From Hirundichthys speculiger (taxonomy: Eukaryota; Chordata; Actinopteri; Beloniformes; Exocoetidae): DNA of 64,000 nucleotides. This document shows, piece by piece, positions 10,671 to 21,200 of the stretch; the stretch's first letter is position 1, and each line of letters starts with the position of its first letter. The notes under the pieces were generated by a model. It saw nothing but the letters and a program-made list of their open reading frames with translations. It had not been told where the DNA came from and did not search any database. The DNA lies in contig JAGFBZ010002335.1 in assembly GCA_018398805.1 (NCBI GenBank), forward strand, positions 1-64,000, given 5' to 3'. The position numbers and the translations under genes were made by a program.

Positions 10671-12271
10671 GTGGAGCCACATCATATTGATTAGGAATGG
10701 GATGAACTAAAGGTGAAACTCCGCCCCCAAAGGTCGAGGTCATCATAGGGAGGGTCAGTGATGTCAAGCCTACCCACCAGTAACCCATATGAAAATACAT
10801 GTCCTGAAGCCCAACAGGGCAGAAAATGGGATTCGGGGCGTGCGTGATGGCGAAACTCCGCCCCCAAAGGTCGAGGTCCTCCTAGGGTGGGTCATGTGAT
10901 GTCAAGGCTACCCACTAGTAACCCACTAGAGAAAAAAAAGGCATGTCTCTAGCCCACACAGAGGCTGAGTCCAAACCTGGATTTCGTGGCGTGCGTGATG
11001 GCGAAACTCCGCCCCAAAGGTCGAGGTCATCATAGGGAGGGTCAGTGAAAAAATTCTTGAACCGTGAGCGCCACCAGTACCCACTAGTGATAAATTTATT
11101 TGCATGTCTCTAGCCCACACAGAGGCTGAGAAAATGGGATTCGTGGCGTGCGTGATTTCGAAACTCCGCCCCCAAAGGTCGAGGTCATCAATAGGGAGGG
11201 TCAGTGAAGTTAAGGCTACCCACTAGTAACCCACAAGAGGAAAATAGCATGTCTCTAGCCCACACAGAGGCTGAGAAATGGGATTCGTGGCGTGAACGTT
11301 GATTTGGACGGAAAACTAAACACCCCCACAGAAGGTCAGGTCATCATAGGGAGGGTCAGTTTGATGTCAAAGTAGCTTGAGCCACTAGTAACCCACTAGA
11401 GAAAAAGGCAGTGTCTCAAAAAAAAAGAGTGCGTGATGACATCACTAGAGTGAGGAGAAGATCTTGTAAAAATCATAAAACGTAAATCGCGATTTCTCAA
11501 AGACCGTATAAATCACAACAATACACGGCTTCAGTATGTCATATCGGTCAAAGTCTTGTGACCCGTTTAAACTTCGAATGGTGTCTCTGTGATGAAATAT
11601 GGCTGAGCTATAGAGCTCCAAAGAAGGCTTTGATTTTTATTGGTTTTTGGCGTCTAGCGTCGCCACGGTAACACTTTTGACGGAGAAAAGTAATAGCCCG
11701 CATCGCACGGTCGAGACCTACGTTTTGATATATTTCATGCATGTGTGCACCTTACGGTTATGCCCCTATTAACGGACAAAAAATGATGCGGAATAATAAA
11801 AATAATAAGAAAAGGGAAACCGATCCTGGATACTAATATACGCCTTCCGAAACGCGTTTTTTGCCATTTTCTCAGTGGTTTTTTGGGTTTTTTTGGATTT
11901 TTTTCTTCCATAGCGAGGGCGGTGTCCCCCCAGATGCCCTCGCAGGGGCAACTTCCCAGAGGGCCATTTTATGCCCCCCCCAGGGCCATTTTGGGCCATT
12001 CTGCAGCATTGCAATATGTGCTGCCACTGCAGTGGCATGCACATAACTAGAAAATTCCGGAGAAATTTTGATATGTGCATGCCCGCTTGCAGCACATTTA
12101 TTGTCTGTGTGTCTGTTTTTGTCTTGAGTAAAATGGCCCTTCGCTTCGCTTGAATGTAAAACACATTTATTGTCTGTGTGTGTTTACACTTGAGTAAAAT
12201 GGCCCTCTGCTTCGCAGAGGGCCATTTTACCCTCTGCTTCGCAGAGGGCCATTCTGTTCATGCTGCAAAAG
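10671..12271 (+). repeat. Second mosaic unit
   Basis: Same architecture as the preceding mosaic unit: start segment, ~150-bp repeats (10711-11420), then the long-unit sequence from the TGACATCACTAGAGTGAGGA block (about 11436). The CATTCATTTCTATGG hairpin is again missing, so the two mosaic units share a common derived form. It ends with a partial cluster of GCCCTCTGCTTCGCAGAGGG hairpins (12197-12250). Confidence 0.85.
10711..11420 (+). repeat. Second block of the ~143-150-bp tandem repeat, with foreign patches
   Basis: About five copies of the CTCCGCCCCCAAAGGTCGAG repeat. Short pieces of the long unit are embedded inside copies: AGTCCAAACCTGGATTTC at about 10968, AAAAATTCTTGAACCGTGAG at about 11048, and GTTGATTTGGACGGAAAAC at about 11299. 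These make the block a chimera of two repeat families. Confidence 0.85.
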
Positions 12272-14252
12272 GTGGAGCCACATCATATTGATAAGGAATG
12301 GGATGAACTAAAGCTCATATGTGAGTCAAGGCTGTGATCATTCTCATAATATATCATATACTGTGCCTGAAGAACAGGCAGAAAGGGGCGGGGCTTCAGG
12401 GGAGCCAGTCACATGTGCGGCTCCTCCTGCGTGTGTATGTGTGTCTGTGAGAAAAGGGAGAGAGAAAAAAAAGGCAGCGACCACCTAATTACACTGTGTC
12501 CAGTCAGTCCAAACCTGGATTTCTGTGTCCGAACAAACAGCTGTAATTCAAAAGCTGAATAAGTTTTTGAAAAAATTCTTGAACCGTGAGCGCCACAAGG
12601 CTTTCAGCTACGCGGTGATATATATTTTATTTCGTAAATGTTTTCCGTTTTTAAACTAGAGCAGTTTTAAAAAGTATATATTTAGCCTCTGGAGCAGTAG
12701 GCTGTCGATTCTGTCAAAGTCCGATTTTCCATGTCCCGAACAAACTGCTCTAATTCAAAAACCGATTAAGTTTTTGAAAAAATTCTTGAACCGTGAGCGC
12801 CACAAGGCTTTCAGCATTACAGGGATATATTTCTTTTTTCTCAAATGTCTACGGTTTTTAAATGACGGCAGTGTAAAAATATGAAACTTTTTCCTGTCAG
12901 ACGAGACTTTTGAAAAATTTCCCCATAGAAATATATAGGAGCCGGGAAGGACCACCTTGAACTCTAGGTTGATTTGACGGAAAACTAAACACCACACAGA
13001 CACAGAAGTCACATCATCTGAAAGAGGACAAAAATGCCTACGTTTTGATGTATAATTTATGTAGGTTGAGCAAAAGGAGTGGACGTGAAAAAGGAAAAGG
13101 CAGTTTTAATTTTTTTTTTCTTCTCTCCTCGGAGCTAGAGTGCGTGATGACATCACTAGAGTGAGGAGGGTTTTTTGAAGATCTTGTAAAAATCATAAAA
13201 CGTAAATCGCGATTTCTCAAAGACCGTAAATCACAACAATACACGGCTTCAGTATGTCATAGGTCAAAGTCTTGTGACCCGTTTAAAACTTCGAATGGTG
13301 TCTCTGTGATGAAATATGGCTGAGCTATAGAGCTCCAAAGAGGGCTGGGTTTGAGCTGATTTGAGCAGATTTGCTCGGAATCCGGCAAAATCCCATTCAT
13401 TTCTATGGGACAATTTTCGCCGTTTTTTGCGTCTAGCGTCGCCACGGTAACACTTTTGACGGAGAAAAGTAATAGCCCGCATCGCACGGTCGAGACCTAC
13501 GTTTTGATATATTTCATGCATGTGTGCACCTTACGGTTATGGCCCTATTAACGGACGAAAAATGATGCGGAATAATAAGAAAAAAAAAAAAGGGAAACCA
13601 ATCCTGGATACTAATATTACGCCTTCAAAAACGCGTTTTTTGTCGTTTTCTCGGCCGTTTTTTTTTTTTTTTTTGGATTTTTTTCTTCCATAGCGAGGGC
13701 GGTGTAACCCAAGATGCCCCTGCGAAGCAGGGGCATCTTGGGTATTAAGACAGTTGAGTAAAATGGCCCTCTGCTTCGCAGAGGGCCATTTTACTGCATT
13801 ACAATATGTGCATGCCACTACTTTGGCATGCACATAACTAGAAAATTCCGGAGAAATTTTGATATGTGCATGCCCGCTTGCAGCACATTTATTGTCGCTC
13901 GCTGCTGCTTAATGCAAGTCCGTCTTCAGAGCAGGGTCATGTTTGGACGTGTTACCCGTTACGCTCTTATAGACCAATAGACCAAGAATAGACCAAACAC
14001 CAAATAGTGTTTGGTCTATTCTTTACATAGAATCGACAGCCTTTTTTCTGGATTTTTTTCTTCCTTAGCATCTTAGCATCTTATCGAAGCAGGGGCATCT
14101 TGGGTATCTTGGGTATCTTGGGTATCTTGGGTATCTTGGGTCTGTGTGTGTTTACACTTGAGTAAAATGGCCCTCTGCTTCGCAGAGGGCCATTTTACTG
14201 CATAACAATATGTGCTGCCACATATTATAACAATAACATTTTATATTTTGAT
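12272..14252 (+). repeat. Long tandem unit (about 1.98 kb) after the mosaic region
   Basis: A full-length unit very close to unit 1, with both AATTCTTGAACCGTGAGCGC blocks, the TCCCATTCATTTCTATGGGA hairpin and the AAGAATAGACC hairpin (13984-14023). Its CCCAAGATGCCCC hairpin at 13708-13742 carries the loop GAA instead of TTC. Confidence 0.9.
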
Positions 14253-15560
14253 GTGGAGCCACATCATATTGATAAGGAATGGGATGAACTAAAGCTCATA
14301 TGTGAGTCAAGGCTGTGATCATTCTCATAATATATCATATACTGTGCCTGAAGAACAGGCAGAAAGGGGCGGGGCTTCAGGGGAGCCAGTCACATGTGCG
14401 GCTCCTCCTGCGTGTGTATGTGTGTCTGTGAGTTTTGGGAGAGAGAAAAAAAGGCAGCGACCCCCTAATTACACTGTGTCCAGTCAGTCCAAACCTGGAT
14501 TTTTGTGTCCGAACAAACGGCTGTAATTCAAAGGCTGAATAAGTTTTTGAAAAAATTCTTGAACCGTGAGCGCCACAAGGCTTTCAGCTACGCGGTGATA
14601 TATATTTTATTTCGTAAATGTTTTCCGTTTTTAAACTAGAGCAGTTTTAAAAAGTATAATTTTACCCTCTGGAGCAGTAGGCTGTCGATTCTGTCAAAGT
14701 CCGATTTTCCATGTCCCGAACAAACTGCTCTAATTCAAAAACCGAATGAGTTTTTGAAAAAATTCTTGAACCGTGAGCGCCACAAGGCTTTCAGCATTAC
14801 AGGGATATATTTCTTTTTTCTCAAATGTCTACGGTTTTTAAATGACGGCAGTGTAAAAAATATGAAACTTTTTCCTGTCAGACGAGACTTTTGAAAAATT
14901 TCCCCATAGAAATATATAGGAGCCGGGAAGAACCACCTTGAACTCTAGGTTGATTTGACGGAAAACTAAACACCACACAGACACAGAAGTCACATCATCT
15001 GAAAGAGGACAAAAATGCCTACGTTTTGATGTATAATTTATGTAGGTTGAGCAAAAGGAGTGGACGTGAAAAAGGAAAAGGCAGTTTTAATTTTTTTTTT
15101 CTTCTCTCCTCGGAGCTAGAGTGCGTGATGACATCACTAGAGTGAGGAGGGTTTTTTGAAGATCTTGTAAAAATCATAAAACGTAAATCGCGATTTCTCA
15201 AAGACCGTAAATCACAACAATACACGGCTTCAGTATGTCATAGGTCAAAGTCTTGTGACCCGTTTAAACTTCAAATGGTTTCTCTGTGATGAAATATGGC
15301 TGAGCTATAGAGCTCCAAAGAGGGCTGGGTTTGAGCTGATTTGAGCAGATTTGCTCGGAATCCGGCAAAATCCCATTCATTTCTATGGGACGATTTTCGC
15401 CGTTTTTTGCGTCTAGCGTCGCCACGGTAACACTTTTGACGGAGAAAAGTAATAGCACACATTGCACGATCGAGACCTACGTTTTGATATATTCCATGCA
15501 TGTGTGCACCTTACGGTTATGCCCCTATTAACGGACAAAAAATGATGCGGAATAATTATA
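14253..15560 (+). repeat. Last long unit, 3' end replaced by a shorter tandem repeat
   Basis: It matches the other long units from GTGGAGCCACATCATATTGA through the TCCCATTCATTTCTATGGGA segment. After the CGGACAAAAAATGATGCGG segment it passes into the ~230-bp repeat family that ends the array. Confidence 0.88.
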
Positions 15561-16570
15561 ATAAGAAAAGGGAAACTCATCCTGGATACTAATATACGCC
15601 TTCCGAAACGCATTTTTTGCCATTTTCTCAGTGGTTTTTTTGGGTTTTTTTGGATTTTTTTCTTTTTTTTTCTTCCATAACGAGGGCGGTGTCCCCCCAG
15701 ATGCCCTCGCAGGGGCAACTTCCCAGAGGGCCATTTTATGCCCCCCCCCAGGGCCATTTTGGGCCATTCTGCAGCATTGCAATATGTGCTGCCACTGCAG
15801 TGGCATGCAGGGGCATCTTGGGTATTAAGACAGTTGAGTTACAATATGTGCATGCCAATGCTTTTGGCATGCACATAATAAGAAAAAAAGGGAAACCAAT
15901 CCTGGATACTAATATACGCCTTCAAAAACGCGTTTTTTGTCGTTTTCTCGGTCGTTTTTTTTTTTTTGGGGGGATTTTTTTTCTTCCATAGCGAGGGCGG
16001 TGTAACCCAAGATGCCCGGGTATTAAGACAGTTGGGTAAAATGGCCCTCTGCTTCGCAGAGGGCCATTTTACTGCATTACAATATGTGCATGCCACTACT
16101 TTGGCATGCACATAATAAGAAAAGGGAAACTCATCCTGGATACTAATATACGCCTTCCGAAACGCGTTTTTTGCCATTTTCTCAGTGGTTTTTTGGGTTT
16201 TTTTGGATTTTTTTCTTCCATAACGAGGGCGGTGTCCCCCCAGATGCCCTCGCAGGGGCAACTTCCCAGAGGGCCATTTTATGCCCCCCCCAGGGCCATT
16301 TTGGGCCATTCTGCAGCATTGCAATATGTGCTGCCACTGCAGTGGCATGCACATAATAAAAATAGGGAAACTCATCCTGGATACTAATATACGCCTTCCG
16401 AAACGCGTTTTTTGTCATTTTCTCAGTCGTTTTTTGGGTTTTTCGGGATTTTTTTCTTCCATAACGAGGGCGGTGTCCCCCCAGATGCCCTCGCAGGGGC
16501 AACTTCCCAGAGGGCCATTTTATGCCCCCCCCAGGGCCATTTTGGGCCATTCTGCAGCATTGCAATATAA
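15541..16570 (+). repeat. ~230-bp tandem repeat closing the array
   Basis: About four copies of a unit with ATCCTGGATACTAATATACG, CGAAACGCGTTTTTTG, TTTTTTTCTTCCATAACGAG, GATGCCCTCGCAGGGGCAAC and TTTTGGGCCATTCTGCAGC. Copies start near 15575, 15897, 16133 and 16371. The second copy instead carries the intact GGCCCTCTGC-TTC-GCAGAGGGCC hairpin (about 16040-16075). The array stops abruptly at about 16570, where single-copy-looking sequence begins. Confidence 0.88.
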
Positions 16571-18252
16571 ATATTGATGAAAAAAGACACAGACACTTGC
16601 CTTTCTTTGCAGCATCATCTCTAAAAGACTTGTGTGATGTCACTTCCTGAATGTTGATGTCACTTGGAATGATCATTACTTTTATAGGGGGTAAATGGTG
16701 TAGTGTGACGGGGTTGAAAAGAAACTGAGAGACATGTATAAATATTGCAAAATCATGGGTAATTCATGTATTTTTTCAGAAAAAATACATGTTTAGTTGA
16801 AGTAGACAAACAAATTATTATATTAGCATCAAAATTTTGGTTTATATCCTATTATTTATTTGTTTTTAATTCAATGAAAATGTAAAGATGGTCAGTGAGG
16901 ACATGCATATATGTTTGTCATCTACTATTAGACAGCCCATTATTTAATAATAAAATTTAAAAAAATTATGTTTTGTTTTGCAGCATAGTACAAAAACAGC
17001 TTATTTTATTAATTGGTGGCTTAAAATATATTTTCTGTAGGTTCCTTTGATTGAAAATCTTTGTGTAAGTCTGGGGGACTTAAAGGGCACCGGATTCAGA
17101 GAATCGTCCTTCTGGAAGCCAGTCCTGTCCAACAGACATTTTGCAATATTGTGATATTAAAATTTTAAGATTGCATTGCAACCAAAAAAAGAGTTTTTAA
17201 GCATATATTTGTATGTACATTTTTATGTTCATTATGTTTTAGATACTATTTAATCCTTGTGATTTTGACTGTGCACCTTGAATATTATGCAGTTGGTTAC
17301 TCAGCGAACAATGTTTTCAGACAAGATTACACATATCTGGATAGATTATTAATCTGAACAATATGAAGTTGAGGGTGAGGGTTCACTGCTCGAGCGCATT
17401 GCCAGAATAAGAAGGCATTGCTAGGTTTTCATAAGCAGACTGTGAAATCTGTTCACAGATGGTACACAAATGGACAGGCTATGTGCTGCTTTTTTTTTTT
17501 TTTTTTTTTTGCCAACTGAGCAGTTTATGATAGACATGTATGAGGAGGTCAAACACCTTAAATGTAAAAAAGGCAATGTAATTTATAAATTTAGACAGTC
17601 TGTTGTATGTTGTCAATAAGCGATACTTGCTCATTTCCAAAATAACTTATCTATAATACCAATTATAATAACATTGAAGAGAAATAGATACAGGACACTG
17701 ATCAAACATCTGATGGCAATAAGATGATCAGCTCTCATAAAGTCACTTTTATTATTATAATCTACTGTTTGTGGACTAAATATAAAGATCATCATGCAGA
17801 ATTACATTGTGTATGTAAATGCAGACTAATAAAAATGTGGTAAACTACACTGAAGAAATACATTTATTCCCAATTTGAGCTGAGTGAACAGATACTCAGC
17901 CTGGTGGTCAGCCTGGTCTCAATCAGGCCAGCAGCTTTCAACTAACCAGTTTGTGTCAGGATAACTGACATATTCCAGCTTGATCCCTCATCTGGGGGGT
18001 TGTGCAATAGCTTTCTGGGCTATACTTTACTCAAGCCGACTGCTGCTTCTGTAACTTAATAGTCCCTCATGTTGAACTGAAAAGTTGATATGTTGATGCA
18101 CTAAGTATGGCCATGGTGCTTTAACTTTAATCTGTTACCCTAAATCCAGTAAGCCTACCTTGATGAAAAACTGCAATTGGATATATTTTGTTTCTTAAAT
18201 ATGCTAAGAATTGTACTTAATGATCCCCTCATTTTTCAATTTACTCTTGCAG
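16571..18252 (+). other. Probable whrn intron sequence, no feature recognised
   Basis: Single-copy-looking AT-rich DNA. I searched by eye for the PDZ2 region of whirlin, expected upstream of the next exon, and did not find it. A poly-T run at about 17491-17510 is the only obvious simple sequence. Confidence 0.5.
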
Positions 18253-18289
18253 GCCATCTTCAGCGAAAGCTACTCCTGTGTTGGGAAAG
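18253..18289 (+). CDS. whrn: whrn candidate exon, 37 nt, linker before the second harmonin-homology domain
   Basis: Bounded by a good acceptor (TTTACTCTTGCAG, ending 18252) and donor (GGAAAG then GTAAGA, at 18290). Two readings are phase-compatible with the next exon. Reading [12 protein letters not shown] would join to an acceptor at 18921. Reading [12 protein letters not shown] would join to an acceptor at 18928. Sequence alone does not choose between them. Linker exons here are poorly conserved between species, so support is from splice sites only. Confidence 0.5.
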
Positions 18290-21200
18290 GTAAGAATGGC
18301 ACATATAATAAAATAGCATAGTAATCAAGTATAACAATATGTAATATACTAGCAGCATATTATATATATATATATATATATATATACCTCCAAAATAATT
18401 ACTAAATTGTTAGTAGACCCAGAACAGAACCCTGAGGCTCCTGGGCCTCTGGTGGAGGACCTGAGCTTGAAGGACACAACACCACCCGGGTGGGCACGAG
18501 GAAGAATTAAAAATATTTATACATCAGAATAGCACATATAATGTAATATAATGTAATATAGCCAAGGCATTGCTATATTTAGTATGTGCAAACATTTTCA
18601 CAGTTGACATAAATCTACATGGCCTTTCTAAAACTCCAGCAGAAGTAAAAGAGCTGTTTTCCAGTCAAGCTGCTTTTAAAGATAATGATTGAGTCCTTAA
18701 GAGAAACAAGTTCAGACTAATTTAATCTGCCACTATGAAGAAGTGCCTTTTCCCTATAAACTCCGTCATGTTGTGTAAATGATAAGGGAAGAGGACTTTG
18801 AAAGGCCTGTACACATCTGAACACATTGTAACAGCATTACTGACCTTGTAAAGTTTAGATAATAATAAAATTATCTTCTGTACCCCCCCACCCCCATTTG
18901 TAAATCAATCCATGTCTCCAGTCAGCAGTGTGCAAAGGTGTTGGTCCACCTGGTGTTCAGGTGTCTTTGGAGCATCAAGCCTGCATGCTGCTTACACAGC
19001 AAGAGAGGCAAACCATGGCCTACTACCTTCAGGAATACCAGGAGAACCACATCGGAGTGGAACCACTGGCCATGGCCCTGTTTGAGCTTTTCAATACTCA
19101 TGCCAAGGTACGGCAACCTGCAGCAGCAGCAGCTGACTGCAGCAATCCCGTTCTCCATGTTTTAATCTCATTTTCTCATTTCTTTTCTCCTTTTCCCCTC
19201 CCCAAGTTGTCCATGTTGTCTGAAGTCAGAAGTCTGGTGGCTCCCCATGACTTGGAGTTGTATGACATGCTGGTGTTAAACCATGACAGGGAGGCTCATC
19301 AACCCTGGCAAGGCAGCCTGGGAGTTCACTTTAATCATGCAGGTCCCGTGATCCATGACGTAGAACATACTCACCTTCAAATGGTACTTTCTTTCTTAAC
19401 TAAACCTGAAAATGTAACATTATGTAACACAATGGACGTGATGACACTGCTGATGATTCTTTATACTGCTTGTATCTATTTATGCAATTAATTCAGTTTG
19501 TTGTTGAATAAGTGGTGGTCTGCCCCATCAAATGAGGCATTCAAGGTTTTCTGGATGTCTGAGTAATCACTGCTTCATGACCTGCAAAAGAAAAGCAGTT
19601 GCCAACCTGATACCTGCAAGACTGAAGAAACAGATGTGTAGTGCCAAGTGGTATTGCAAAGGGAACGATTTAGAGAGAGGACTTAGTCAGCACCCTCCAG
19701 CCCTCTTCATGGGACCTCGTCACTTGTTCAAATAGATCTTAATGTACGTTCTTGCCAATATGTGAAACATATGGGCTGAAGAACATATTGTATATGTTTT
19801 TTAGGGATGCACCGAAAATTCGGCCACCGAAAATTTTCGGCCGAAAATGGCCCAAAAGTGCATTTTCGGTTTTCGGCCGAAAGACTTTTATCACCGAAAA
19901 AACACAGCCGAAACAGAATGTTGTGATGACGAACAAAAACCGTGGCCAGCACGCGCTTGTCTGGGGCCAACATGTCTGTGGTGTGGACGTATTTCAATAT
20001 ATCTGAGAAAGACCCACTGATAGCGATTTGTAAAACATGTAACGCTGAAATTTCAAGAGGGGGTGAATCTGCAACGAGTTTCTCCACGTCGGGTTTGATT
20101 TATCACCTGAAATCCAAACATCCCCATCGCCATTCTGAATATGAGAAGGCGGCGGCACAGAAAAGGAAAATCCCTCCGAGCGCACCCACTCCGTCTGTGG
20201 CGGACGTATTTGAAAAGGCAAGAAAGTTTTCCAGTGATGGTGCCAAGGCAAAGGGCATTACACAAAAAATAATGGAATTCATTGCCTTAGATGATCAGCC
20301 GTTCTCTGTTGTAGAGGATGTGGGATTTCGTAGGCTGATCGAGCACATTGAGCCCCGTTATTCCATACCGAGCAGACGTGTGTTTACCTTAGCCATAGTC
20401 GGAAATCCCGGGGGGGACACAGGGGACGTGTCCCCCCCTTCCACAAAGTTGTCCCCCCCAAAAAATCGTTGTAAGCACACAAAAACAATTGAATAATAAT
20501 ATAGTCAATAAAAGTACAACACAAGCGCTGCAAATTATAAACGTGAAAAGCCTTTTTTTTTTTTAAATGTTGAAACATTGCGACCCCCCTAATTCTCAAA
20601 GTGGTTTAGTCCACATGCTGTTTCTAACAGGCAGGGCTACCTGCAGCTCCGTGTGTCAGCGAGTGTGTCATTTAAACGTGGAAGGGATTTTTAATTGTAT
20701 TTTATTTTTGCATTTTTAAGTTGCCATATTTAATGGCGTAGTTGTTATATGTTGTTGTATTTTGTTTGTCAAAAATACAACACTACAATATAATAATACC
20801 ACCTAATACCATTGTTGATTTTTCAGTTTGAACATTGAAAAACCTGTATACAGGTAGAATATGCACTGATACACAACAATGCTACAACTACTATTATTAC
20901 TTTTTCTAACATTCAACAGGCTGTGGGCTCAACCCTGCAAGGCAAGTTTCAAAGGAGCAGGAGAGAGAGAGGGAGAGAGCATTTTTATTCATGTCCCCCC
21001 CAGGAATTACTCTCTGAAATTTTACTGTTTATTGTCCCCCCCCCAAATGAAATGGGATTTTCGCCCCTGACCTGAGCTGTTTAATGTTGTTGCAGCTCAC
21101 GTCCATGAGCTTATAGCTGCAGATATTTTTGTTGTAGTCCTACAGAGATTTTTTTTAAATGCACTTGACTTAAATGCACTGTGTTTTTATGAGAGAACAT

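Noticed and set aside
3235..14200. CRISPR-like array from regularly recurring hairpins
   Set aside because: Spacing is 1.7-2 kb, intervening sequence is repeated rather than unique, and the host is a vertebrate.
4119..15501. Families of 60-90 codon ORFs repeated identically on both strands
   Set aside because: They recur only because the 2-kb unit is repeated. They have no start context, motif or codon bias suggesting selection.
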